A stretch of DNA of 64,000 nt from Pedobacter xixiisoli (lineage in GTDB: Bacteria; Bacteroidota; Bacteroidia; Sphingobacteriales; Sphingobacteriaceae): positions 124,001 through 188,000 of the forward strand of contig NZ_OCMT01000001.1 in NCBI RefSeq assembly GCF_900215335.1, written 5' to 3'. This document shows positions 45,197 to 53,808 of this stretch, piece after piece; position 1 is the stretch's first letter, and every line of letters starts with the position of its first letter. A program made the position numbers and the translations under genes. A model generated the notes under the pieces. That model did no database searches. It saw only the letters and a program-made list of their open reading frames with translations, and was not told the DNA's origin.

Positions 45197-45703
45197 ATGG
45201 AATACAATAATAACAACGATATCTATTTTGAAAGAAAACTGGACCCAGTGCCAATACAAACTCTTTTCAAGATTACTGGAGAGGTAGATGGAATAAGAGT
45301 ACAGAACGATAATGTTAACTGTTATTTCAAAGGAATTAATGAGCAAGAATTAGAAGAAGCGTATAATAAATACCTATCCGCTCTCAATTTGAATTTTAAC
45401 CCGCTATCTTTTAATAATACTGATTATGAGCTGGCTGATAAAGAACAGCAAGAGTTAACACAGAAGATAATTACCAGCCACATTTACTTCTACACGGTAA
45501 ATGATCTGCCAATAACAGTTAAGCGATCTGATTTTATAGATTCATTTACCATCGATCAGGTCGTCTGGTTATTGGATAAAAAATTGCAGCTAAAAAATAA
45601 AGACACCAATTTAAGTTTGGCATTTGGTGCGCATCTTTTAAGGCAAGATTTAACGATATATGGGGATATGATAAAAGGCAGGAGACGGTATTACGATAGA
45701 TGA
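45197..45703 (+). CDS. hypothetical protein
   Basis: I do not recognise this 168-residue protein. It is acidic and rich in Asn, Asp and Leu, with no signal peptide or membrane helix; the N-terminus is MEYNNNNDIYFERKLDPVP. A region with CYFKGINEQELEEAYNKYL looks like a helical packing motif. It ends with a basic KGRRRYYDR. It follows the GNAT pair by 61 bp on the same strand and precedes the second small-RNA element. Codon use is like the neighbours and the open frame is long, so I take it as a real gene. Confidence 0.65.
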   Translation: MEYNNNNDIYFERKLDPVPIQTLFKITGEVDGIRVQNDNVNCYFKGINEQELEEAYNKYLSALNLNFNPLSFNNTDYELADKEQQELTQKIITSHIYFYTVNDLPITVKRSDFIDSFTIDQVVWLLDKKLQLKNKDTNLSLAFGAHLLRQDLTIYGDMIKGRRRYYDR

Positions 45704-45757
45704 GTTAATTGGGAAGGATAATTTAAAGTAGCGAAGATTACAATTGCGCTACTATCC

Positions 45758-45813
45758 AAAAAAAGGACGAGGCTTCATACCGAAGCCCCATCCCATCTAA
45801 ATTAACGCTCTCA
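45758..45813 (-). ncRNA. candidate small RNA, copy 2 (about 56 nt)
   Basis: Identical over the whole predicted transcript to copy 1: TGAGAGCGTTAATTTAGAT, the 12-bp stem GGATGGGGCTTC / GAAGCCTCGTCC with loop GGTAT, and seven U. The sequence beyond the U-run differs between copies, so conservation ends where the RNA should end. In this copy the short frame MGWGFGMKPRPFFG would stop just after the U-run; I regard this as coincidental with the stem, though it cannot be excluded. Confidence 0.6.
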
Positions 45814-45816
45814 AGA

Positions 45817-45879
45817 CAAAAGTAGAGATTAAACCAGACGCTACAATGAAGTATCGGTATTTCTGCTTGTTCTATCGGT
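45817..45879 (-). promoter_or_regulatory. promoter and paired direct repeats of small RNA copy 2
   Basis: On the minus strand, TTG at 45846-45844, 19 bp, then TACTTTTG at 45824-45817. Upstream direct repeats ACCGATAGAA (45879-45870) and ACCGATACTT (45858-45849) are 21 bp apart start to start, as in copy 1. The 19-bp spacer shares little with that of copy 1 apart from its first TAG, while the functional boxes are kept. Confidence 0.65.
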
Positions 45880-46008
45880 GAATGCTTGTGTATGACAATG
45901 TCAAGCCATCTGGAAAGTGTCTTATTTTTACCTTTCCTTCCTTTGGGATATCCTATTTTAAATAGGCATGGGTTTAGAGATGTAGCTTCGATAAGACTTT
46001 ACAACGAC
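45880..46008. other. spacer between small RNA copy 2 and the protease gene
   Basis: No gene. It contains one near-perfect palindrome, CCTATTTTAAATAGG at 45952-45966, 43 bp past the protease stop on that strand, possibly a weak transcript end. Confidence 0.4.
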
Positions 46009-46761
46009 TTATTTTCTTTGTTGGTTTTTCAGAAATGCCGCTAAACCGTCGATTGAGCAGGGAGAGAAGTATTTTTCCTTTGTTTCTGGATCGGTAGTTC
46101 CTCCAGACACAATACCAACTACGAAACCTTGCTTATCTATTACTGGCGCACCACTTAATCCACCGAACTGTTCTGGCACAACAAGATTTCTCAATAAAAT
46201 ACGGTTGCCAATTGATTTTACATATTCAAATTCATAAACTCGCTGACTTCCTTCGTCCATTTTTCGGGTCCAACCAACCACGTATAGCTTTTCTCCTCCT
46301 ATTAGTTGAGTGGTGCGAATTTCTAAGGGTTTTACACTCGAGTTGTTCGTTTTTATTGAAAATAAGAGCCAATCTTCTTTGTAGCTAGATGCATCATTAA
46401 GAGATTCTAGTTGGTTTTCATTTAATAGTTTAGAGGTGGTTACTAGCTGCTCTTTTTTATTTAGAGGATATAAAATCCAGTCTTTAATATAGTTTTCAAA
46501 GACTAGTTTTTTCATTTTATCCGTTTTAATGATCTTTAACAGATGTTTAGCTGTTACCGCAAATTCTTCTCCACTATAATTGATTAGAAACCCACAACTA
46601 AATCTAGGTTGGTCGTATTTTGGATCTATAAAATCAATTCTATTGACAAGACTTATAGCTGGAAAGGTTTCTGTTGAAACCTGATCTTGAGCAAATGCGT
46701 GAGTGGAAAAAAGTACCGTTATGTAGAAAAAAATACTGTGTTTGAAAAGCATAGTCAGCAT
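46009..46761 (-). CDS. secreted trypsin-like (S1) serine protease
   Basis: A 250-residue S1-type serine protease. A signal peptide (MLTMLFKHSIFFYITVLFST, then HAFA, cleavage before QDQ) predicts export. The catalytic triad appears to be His73 in AVTAKHLLK, Asp130 in YKEDWLLFSI and Ser203 in GGLSGAPVID. The His context AKH instead of AAH is a small departure. A second ATG at codon 4 is an alternative start. No PDZ domain is present, so this is not a full DegP. It is a single gene, minus strand, just upstream of small RNA copy 2 in the same orientation. Target unknown. Confidence 0.82.
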   Translation of the reverse strand: MLTMLFKHSIFFYITVLFSTHAFAQDQVSTETFPAISLVNRIDFIDPKYDQPRFSCGFLINYSGEEFAVTAKHLLKIIKTDKMKKLVFENYIKDWILYPLNKKEQLVTTSKLLNENQLESLNDASSYKEDWLLFSIKTNNSSVKPLEIRTTQLIGGEKLYVVGWTRKMDEGSQRVYEFEYVKSIGNRILLRNLVVPEQFGGLSGAPVIDKQGFVVGIVSGGTTDPETKEKYFSPCSIDGLAAFLKNQQRK

Positions 46762-47006
46762 ATTAGATAAATAAATATATGTAATTTAAATGGTTGTTGG
46801 CTTAGGTAGTTGTTCATCTATTAATGCTGATTTTTGATATTGACTTTACATCATTTGCTATTTATATCGCATTATTAAACACTTTATATATTCATAAACG
46901 GCTGCCAGTTGAAAGTAATGTGATTAAGAATTAACTTTTAATATTGGCTATTTTTAATACAGCATAGCAATTAGATATATAAAAGTTAAATTAGCTCTAA
47001 TTTTTC

Positions 47007-47014
47007 TACATTTG
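47007..47014 (+). promoter_or_regulatory. probable -7 element for the ECF sigma gene
   Basis: TACATTTG matches TAnnTTTG, 20 bp before the TTG start codon. The -33 region is weak (AGTTAAA), as might be expected for a regulated or autoregulated gene. Confidence 0.45.
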
Positions 47015-47034
47015 TTTGTAACGAGAACGATACA

Positions 47035-47637
47035 TTGAGCGCAATACCTGAACCTAACCATACTTGGGCTGATTTATTAAATGGAAATCAGGCTGCTTTG
47101 AAACAGATCTATATGGAATACCATAAAGGATTGTTTCAATATGGCATGCGTATTTTATTAGATGAAGAAGGTACTCGCGACTGCATTCATAACCTTTTTG
47201 TTAAAATCTGGACAAATCGTAAGAAGTTAAAGCACACAGACAACATTAGGTACTATCTGATATCCGCTTTGCGAAACGAAATTATCAATTACAGAACTAG
47301 GGAAAATCGCTACGATCATAATGAAATAAACCTAGAATCCTTTGTGCTAGACTTTAGTGTAGAGTCGGTTTATATCCGTAAGGAAGAAATAAACGAACAA
47401 ACCAAAAAGCTTACGGAAGCCATGAACCAATTGACCTCGAGACAAAAGGAAATTATTTACCTGCGCTATTTTGAGGAATTGGATTACAATCAAATTGCGG
47501 AGATAATGGATATCACCGTTAAAGGGGCTTATAAATTAAGTGCAAGGGCGCTCGAGGCCCTCAAAGAAATTATGCAAATTGATAAAGTGATATTGATCGG
47601 AATGTTACTTTCTGCTAAGCAAAACTATTGGCATTAA
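47035..47637 (+). CDS. ECF RNA polymerase sigma factor (FecI-like), TTG start
   Basis: A 200-residue ECF sigma factor of the Bacteroidota-expanded FecI-like group. Region 2 (GLFQYGMRILLDEEGTRDC, HNLFVKIWTNRKKL, IRYYLISALRNEIINY) and region 4 with its HTH (LTSRQKEIIYLRYFEELDY, NQIAEIMDITVKGAYKLSARAL) are complete. TTG 47035 gives MSAIPEPNHTWADLLNGNQ, the usual N-terminal length; the first ATG would remove part of region 2. It is followed by a FecR anti-sigma factor and a SusC/SusD pair, the standard cell-surface signalling arrangement in which ligand binding at the SusC-type receptor frees the sigma factor. Confidence 0.92.
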   Translation: MSAIPEPNHTWADLLNGNQAALKQIYMEYHKGLFQYGMRILLDEEGTRDCIHNLFVKIWTNRKKLKHTDNIRYYLISALRNEIINYRTRENRYDHNEINLESFVLDFSVESVYIRKEEINEQTKKLTEAMNQLTSRQKEIIYLRYFEELDYNQIAEIMDITVKGAYKLSARALEALKEIMQIDKVILIGMLLSAKQNYWH

Positions 47638-47713
47638 TTTTTTTTTAAAAAAAGTTTAAATCTCGTGGGGTGTTTTTTATGTGCTGGCTGTTTGTATAAT
47701 AAATAGCCTAAAC

Positions 47714-48733
47714 ATGCAAGCTGAAAAATACCTTAACTATACCGTAGAAGATTTTCTTGGGGATGATGATTTCATCCGTTATGTGAAATATCAGCAGGCA
47801 ATAGATCTGCAGTTTTGGAATGATGTTTTAACGCAGCATGAAGAAAAACGTACAGATTTCGAGCAAGCTAAAATTCAAATAAGAATAATTTTAAGTGCCG
47901 AGCCAATGGCTATCCCAGCTGATTTAACCGATAGCTTGTGGGATGATATTGAGATGAGCATTGAGAAAAGCAAACGTAGAGGTAGAATTGTAAAATTGCG
48001 GAATATCTGGTTAAGTGGAGTGGCAGCTTGTTTGGCTTGCTTCGCTTACGGTAGTTGGTATTTCTATTCGGATATTACTGTTACTACCAAATATGGAGAG
48101 CAAAAAGTTTTAGTGCTGCCAGACGGTTCCAAAGTTCGTTTAAATGCAAATTCGTCTATCAGCTATGCTAGAGCCTTTAATTGGAATACTAGTCGCCAAG
48201 TAACTATTGATGGTGAAGCTTATTTCGAGGTAAAACACCTTAACCAAAACCCAGATGACATTAAAACAGGCGAACGATTTGTAGCCGAAGGTAAAAAATT
48301 AAGAGTTGAAGTACTAGGAACCACCTTTAACTTAAAATCTAGACCAAACGTAAATCAGGTGACTTTGGTTAGTGGTAAGGTTAAAGTAAAATCTATCGTT
48401 ACTGGCGAAGAAAAAATATTAAAACCTGGTGAATTTGCAAGACTAGCCACTAACAGCAAATTTGTAGTTAATGGCACTGCAACTGTGGCTCCACAGCTCT
48501 CTTGGAAAGAAAATAAATTGCTAATGGCGCAAACTCGTGTCGGAGATATCATTGCCGAGTTTGAAAATCTATATGGTTTTAAGGTGATTTTGCCTGATAC
48601 CTCAATGGCTGACAAGCGTATCGATGGTACCATATCTACCGCAAGTGAAGAAAGCATGCTCTTTGTACTCAAAAATATATTAAACGTCAACGTAAGACAA
48701 GAAGGAAACAATATCTACCTAGAAAAGCGATGA
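47714..48733 (+). CDS. FecR-family anti-sigma factor
   Basis: A 339-residue inner-membrane anti-sigma factor. The cytosolic N-terminal part (1-95) binds the sigma factor, a single transmembrane helix lies at about 96-116 (IWLSGVAACLACFAYGSWYF), and the periplasmic FecR domain (KVLVLPDGSKVRLNANSSI) and a C-terminal secretin-like DUF4974 domain (VGDIIAEFENLYGFKVIL) receive the signal from the outer-membrane receptor. The open frame begins at 47681, but ATG 47714 gives a better start. It lies 76 bp after the sigma gene and 45 bp before the SusC gene. Confidence 0.92.
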   Translation: MQAEKYLNYTVEDFLGDDDFIRYVKYQQAIDLQFWNDVLTQHEEKRTDFEQAKIQIRIILSAEPMAIPADLTDSLWDDIEMSIEKSKRRGRIVKLRNIWLSGVAACLACFAYGSWYFYSDITVTTKYGEQKVLVLPDGSKVRLNANSSISYARAFNWNTSRQVTIDGEAYFEVKHLNQNPDDIKTGERFVAEGKKLRVEVLGTTFNLKSRPNVNQVTLVSGKVKVKSIVTGEEKILKPGEFARLATNSKFVVNGTATVAPQLSWKENKLLMAQTRVGDIIAEFENLYGFKVILPDTSMADKRIDGTISTASEESMLFVLKNILNVNVRQEGNNIYLEKR

Positions 48734-48778
48734 GCAAATACCATTAACTAACAACAACAAACTAACCTAACCAACTTC

Positions 48779-51700
48779 ATGAAACATTTTACACAAAGCC
48801 TAAGCAGGGCAGTTGTGCTGCTGCTCGTGGGCGTTTCTATTTCTGTTTGTGCTTTTGCGCAACAATCTAGAGTGCCTTTGGCTGATGCACTAGACCAAAT
48901 TGCCAAAAAGTACAAAGCTAAATTTGCCTACGAACATGGTATTGTTCAAGGAAAAACGGCAAATAGAAGCGAAGCTTCAAATGCTAAAAACCTAGAAGAA
49001 GCATTAAAGGCTGTACTTTATCCAAATAATTTACTGTTTTTATATGTAAGTGAGCGAAACTACACTATTGTTACGAGAGATACTAAAACCGATGTAACGG
49101 TTACTATTGAACGCGGTGTCACTCCAGCAGATGACAGAGCAAATGAAACATTTATTACGGGTAAAGTGGTAGATGAAAGTGGTGGCCCGATGCCTGGTGC
49201 TACGATAAAAACCAATTCATCTAACCAAACTTACATTACCAATTCAAATGGTGATTTCTCAATGTTTGTAACTCCAAATACCACTGAAGTAAGTGTTTTT
49301 TATATTGGTTACGAGCCATCGTTTCAAAAAATAAATCCTAATACCAAAAACTTGAGAATGGTGTTGAAGCCATCATCAAATCAATTGGAAGAGGTAAGTG
49401 TGGTCTCTACAGGTTATCAGAAAATTTCTAAAGAAAGAGCCACAGGTTCGGCAACGGTAGTTACCGCGAAAGAGATTGAAAAAGTGCCAGTTCCGAATTT
49501 GCTTTATCGTTTGGAAACTATGGTTCCGGGAGTTAAAATCACCTTAAACTCTGGCGATAACAGCTTCGTATATGGCAATACGATGTCTTCTATCAATGGA
49601 GGAACACGTACTAGGGGTACCAGTGATTATAATATGTCTATCCGTGGCAGGAGTTCATTACCAGGTCCGCAGTCGGCAGAAAGTTTTCCTTTGATCGTAA
49701 TTGATGGAGCTATCTCTGAAAATGATATTTCTACCATCAATCCGGACGACGTTGAAAGTGTAACCTTTCTAAAAGATGCTGCTGCAGCTTCTATTTGGGG
49801 TGTGCGTGCAGGAAATGGGGTAATGGTAATCAATACCAAAAGAGGAAAGAACAATCAAGTGCCAGCAATTAATTTTTCGATGAATGCAGCTGTTTCTAAT
49901 CATCCTAATTTAAAAGATTTACCATTGATGAATGCTGCACAAACTATTGCTTTTGAGCAGGAAATTGTAAATAAAAACTTAATTACTGCACCAAGTAATG
50001 CTACACCTCTAGGACAACCAGTTGCAGCTGTCACCGATTTGACTTTTAAATTAAGGGCGGGTACCATTACGCAGAGCGATTACAATGCTGCAATTGCACG
50101 TTATTCTACGATGGACAACCGTGCACAGGTAGAAGATTATTTGTTGCAACGTTCCAATAATCAGGTGTATAACTTTTCGATAAGTGGCGGTAACAACTAT
50201 TCAAATTATTTCTATTCGGCTTCTTATGCTAACGAAAAACCTTATGCTGTTGGAAACAGTGGTAAAAGATTAACTGTTACCTTAAACAATACCTTTAAAT
50301 TATTTAAGGTTGCAACCTTATCAACCAATGTTAAAGGGGCATTCCTGAACTACAAGAATAATGGGATGGCACTAAACGCTTTGTATGCGCCGTCAGCTAC
50401 AACTTTTATGCCTTATGATCAATTGGTGGATGATAACGGAAACCGAGTTTCTTACTCAAGAAGATACTATTCGGGTTGGTTAAATACGTTGTATCCGAAA
50501 GGATTTTTAAATTGGGGTTATAATGCGTTGGATGAAATTGAAAATGCGGATAATACCCAGAAAGACAATAATTACAGTGTAAACCTCAACTTAAGCGTAC
50601 CCATTTTTAAGGGATTAACCGCTAATGCTTATTATGCCAATGAATTTGGTTTTAGTAATGCTCGCAGGTATTATAACGAACAAAGCTTTTTCTATCGTGA
50701 TTTTGTAAATGGTTATACGCCAAATCCTACAACTGGCACCGCAGTGAATAGTATCGGCTTATCAAAAGGTGCGGGTATTTTAAACACACAGAATACGACA
50801 TCAAATAATTATACCGTTAGAGGACAATTAAATTACGACAATACATTTGGTACAGATCATCAGGTAACTGCTATTGCCGGTAGCGAAATTAGAGAGACCA
50901 ACGCCGGACAATCTACTGGAACCTTATATGGCTATAATATGGGTACTGGTGGATCAAGGCCAGTAGATTTTTTCACACCTTATGCAACTGTTACGGGTTT
51001 TTCATCTTCTTTAGGTGGATCTTATCCTACCTTGCAAAATAAAAAAAGAAGGTTTTTGTCTTATTATAGCAATGCAGCTTATACCTATAAATCGAAATAT
51101 ACACTTTCTGGAAGTGTAAGATATGATGATTATAATAACTTCGGTTTAGATCGTAGTTTTAGAGCCACACCATTGTACTCTTTCGGAGCTAAATGGGATG
51201 CGCACAAAGAAAGTTTCTTGAAGAATATCTCATGGATATCGAATTTGAGCTTACGTGCTACTTATGGTGTAAATGGAAATATCTCAACTCAATTGTTTCC
51301 ATTTACTTGGATATCGGTATCACCTGCAGATCTTATTACGGGCTTGCCGAATGCAAGTATTATTGCACCAGCTAATCCTGAGTTAAGGTGGGAAAAAACA
51401 TATGTACGAAACTTGGCATTAGATTTTGGATTTCTAAATAACAGAATATCAGGATCTGTGGATGTATATCACAAAGATGGAAAAGACCTTTATTATAACT
51501 TTCCTATTAACGGAACTTATGGTGTAACCACTTTAACTAGAAACTCTACCACTATGACTGGAAAAGGAGTTGATTTAGCATTAAGCGGCGTGCTTTATAC
51601 AACCAAAGACTGGGAAGTAAGCTCAAGGATAAATTACGCTTACAATACAAATAATGTGAATGATACACGTTTTATAGTTACTTCTGGTTTTTATGCCAAC

Positions 51701-52381
51701 CCAGCTTATGGTTCGGTGCTTGCTGGTTATCCAAGCGACAAAATGTTTGTTTATCGTAACGCAGGTTTAGATGCTGCAGGCTTAACATTGGTGTATGACG
51801 AGAAGGGAAATAAAGTATCCGCTAACCAAAATGTAACCAATATAGCCGCTTTAAAATATGCTGGACGAAGTGCGCCAAGTCATTTTGGAAGTTTTGTACA
51901 AAGTGTGAGGTATAAAGATTTCACTTTTACCGCTATAGCGAGCTACCAGTTTGGAAGTGTTTTCTTGAAACCTACAGCAAGCAGCTATTCTAGTTCTAGG
52001 TTAGGTGTAAGGTACGATTTGCATGAAGATGTAGCCAAAAGATGGCAAAAGGCTGGCGATGAAGCCACGACTAATGTACCAGGAATGGCTGGCACTTTCG
52101 CACCTACCAGTTTACTGCGGTACCAACAATCAGATATCAATGTTTTAAAAGGTGATTATGTACGTTTAAGAGAGCTTTCTTTAAGCTATAGAATTCCAAC
52201 GCAGAAAATTACAGATAAAATAAAAGGCGCAACTTTTGGGTTTAATGTACGCAACCTAGGTTTAATTTGGACTGCAAACAAAGAGGGCTTAGATCCTGAT
52301 GTGTTGCCAAATCTTTCGAGTAATACGCTAGGCTTACCAGCAACTGTGTCCTATAATTTTTCGCTTAACCTAAACTTTTAA
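48779..52381 (+). CDS. SusC/RagA-family TonB-linked outer-membrane protein with STN domain
   Basis: A 1200-residue SusC-type TonB-dependent transporter. In order: signal peptide (to AFAQQ, about residue 29), an STN secretin/TonB short N-terminal domain (about 30-105) that contacts the FecR protein, a carboxypeptidase-like beta-sandwich (about 128-200, GKVVDESGGPMPGATI), the plug with EEVSVVSTGYQ and SIRGRSSLPGPQSAESFPLI, and the barrel ending in SLNLNF. The STN domain marks it as a signalling transporter for the ECF sigma/FecR pair upstream. It forms a lidded pair with the SusD protein 11 bp downstream. The substrate could be a glycan or, given the neighbours, a peptide. Confidence 0.96.
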   Translation: MKHFTQSLSRAVVLLLVGVSISVCAFAQQSRVPLADALDQIAKKYKAKFAYEHGIVQGKTANRSEASNAKNLEEALKAVLYPNNLLFLYVSERNYTIVTRDTKTDVTVTIERGVTPADDRANETFITGKVVDESGGPMPGATIKTNSSNQTYITNSNGDFSMFVTPNTTEVSVFYIGYEPSFQKINPNTKNLRMVLKPSSNQLEEVSVVSTGYQKISKERATGSATVVTAKEIEKVPVPNLLYRLETMVPGVKITLNSGDNSFVYGNTMSSINGGTRTRGTSDYNMSIRGRSSLPGPQSAESFPLIVIDGAISENDISTINPDDVESVTFLKDAAAASIWGVRAGNGVMVINTKRGKNNQVPAINFSMNAAVSNHPNLKDLPLMNAAQTIAFEQEIVNKNLITAPSNATPLGQPVAAVTDLTFKLRAGTITQSDYNAAIARYSTMDNRAQVEDYLLQRSNNQVYNFSISGGNNYSNYFYSASYANEKPYAVGNSGKRLTVTLNNTFKLFKVATLSTNVKGAFLNYKNNGMALNALYAPSATTFMPYDQLVDDNGNRVSYSRRYYSGWLNTLYPKGFLNWGYNALDEIENADNTQKDNNYSVNLNLSVPIFKGLTANAYYANEFGFSNARRYYNEQSFFYRDFVNGYTPNPTTGTAVNSIGLSKGAGILNTQNTTSNNYTVRGQLNYDNTFGTDHQVTAIAGSEIRETNAGQSTGTLYGYNMGTGGSRPVDFFTPYATVTGFSSSLGGSYPTLQNKKRRFLSYYSNAAYTYKSKYTLSGSVRYDDYNNFGLDRSFRATPLYSFGAKWDAHKESFLKNISWISNLSLRATYGVNGNISTQLFPFTWISVSPADLITGLPNASIIAPANPELRWEKTYVRNLALDFGFLNNRISGSVDVYHKDGKDLYYNFPINGTYGVTTLTRNSTTMTGKGVDLALSGVLYTTKDWEVSSRINYAYNTNNVNDTRFIVTSGFYANPAYGSVLAGYPSDKMFVYRNAGLDAAGLTLVYDEKGNKVSANQNVTNIAALKYAGRSAPSHFGSFVQSVRYKDFTFTAIASYQFGSVFLKPTASSYSSSRLGVRYDLHEDVAKRWQKAGDEATTNVPGMAGTFAPTSLLRYQQSDINVLKGDYVRLRELSLSYRIPTQKITDKIKGATFGFNVRNLGLIWTANKEGLDPDVLPNLSSNTLGLPATVSYNFSLNLNF

Positions 52382-52392
52382 AATCAAAAATC

Positions 52393-53790
52393 ATGAAAAT
52401 CAACTATAAAGCTATCGTTTTTGCAGCAGCTGCATTGGTTTTTGCAGGTTGCCAAAAATTTGTAGACATCAAGACACAAGGTAATTTGGTGCCCAATCAA
52501 ACCATCAACTATCGTTATCTATTGAACAATACTTCAGGTTTCGAAACCAATCCAGGTCTTTTTGATATGGCTTCGGATGATATTAACCTTACCGATGCAA
52601 CACAGACGACTTCTCTGTCTGGTAATGCATTTTATTATTGGTATGCGGCAAGTTATACTTGGCAACCTGTTTTTTACGTTGCTGGAAGCACTAATGAGAA
52701 TGATTTGAATTGGAATGCTTCTTATAATGTAATTCTAAATTGTAATACCATCATTAACGAATTGCCAGGTAGCGACGGTACAGCACAAGAAAAAGCGGCA
52801 CTGATAGCAGAAGCAAAAGTACACCGTGCAGATGCTTATTTAACTTTGGTAAATGCTTACGCAAAACCTTACCATATGGCAACTGCCAGTACCGATTTGG
52901 GCTTGCCCTTGTTAACTGCGCAAACCGTGAGTCAGAGTTTAAAACGTGCTTCTGTTCAGCAGATTTATAATCAGATTATTGACGATTTGACATCTTCTAT
53001 TGCCGCTCTGCCGAATACGCAGCAGTACAATACATTGCCGAGTAAAGCATCAGCCTATGCTGAGTTAGCACGTTGTTACTTGTATATGAATAATTATGCT
53101 GAGGCTAATAGATATGCGGATTTAGCCCTTTCTTTAAGAAACACCTTGAACGATTTGGGAGCCATTACCGCGATCACCTCTACCAATTATCCTCGCCGCA
53201 TCGTAGATCCTGAAGTGATCTTGTCAAAATTACCTAACGGAGGCACTTTGGCTTGGGCACCAACCGCCTTTAAGTTAAGCGATGAGTTATTGGCTTTATT
53301 GGGGACTGTTGATCAGCGTTATAATTTGTTTACAGTTCCTGGGGCTACCATAGGAACTGGTTATACTGGTAGATTTTTTTATAAAGAGCGTTCAATAGGC
53401 GAAACTAGAAATGTTGGCCCATCGGTACCAGAAATGATGTTGATTAAAGCCGAATATTATGCTAGGAATAATGATGTTACTAATGCCATGCTATGGATAA
53501 ACCGTTTACGTGAAAAACGTTTCAAGCCTACAGACTATGTGCCTATGACCGCCTCTTCGCCTGCCGATGCATTAGCGAAAGTGATCGAAGAGAGACGCAG
53601 GGAGTTTTTTGGCAGAATGTTGCGTTGGTGGGACATGCGCCGCCTTAAGAGTGAGCCTGCTTTCCAAAGGACTTATACCAGAACATTTAATGGAACTACT
53701 TATACTTTAGCACCAAACAGCGATCGTTATGTGTTTCCAATTGCGCAGTCGCTAATTAATTTTAATCCAGAGTTAGAACCGAATCCTTAA
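52393..53790 (+). CDS. SusD/RagB-family nutrient-binding lipoprotein
   Basis: A 465-residue surface lipoprotein that acts as lid of the SusC-type transporter. The signal peptide ends in the lipobox FAGC with Cys20. The helical TPR part (EAKVHRADAYLTLVNAYAKP) and the C-terminal SusD block (EERRREFFGRMLRWWDMRR) are clear. It follows the SusC gene by 11 bp. At 465 residues it is at the short end of the SusD range, more RagB/peptide-type than polysaccharide-type in size, though size alone is weak evidence. Confidence 0.95.
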   Translation: MKINYKAIVFAAAALVFAGCQKFVDIKTQGNLVPNQTINYRYLLNNTSGFETNPGLFDMASDDINLTDATQTTSLSGNAFYYWYAASYTWQPVFYVAGSTNENDLNWNASYNVILNCNTIINELPGSDGTAQEKAALIAEAKVHRADAYLTLVNAYAKPYHMATASTDLGLPLLTAQTVSQSLKRASVQQIYNQIIDDLTSSIAALPNTQQYNTLPSKASAYAELARCYLYMNNYAEANRYADLALSLRNTLNDLGAITAITSTNYPRRIVDPEVILSKLPNGGTLAWAPTAFKLSDELLALLGTVDQRYNLFTVPGATIGTGYTGRFFYKERSIGETRNVGPSVPEMMLIKAEYYARNNDVTNAMLWINRLREKRFKPTDYVPMTASSPADALAKVIEERRREFFGRMLRWWDMRRLKSEPAFQRTYTRTFNGTTYTLAPNSDRYVFPIAQSLINFNPELEPNP

Positions 53791-53808
53791 AATAACACAC
53801 ACACACAA

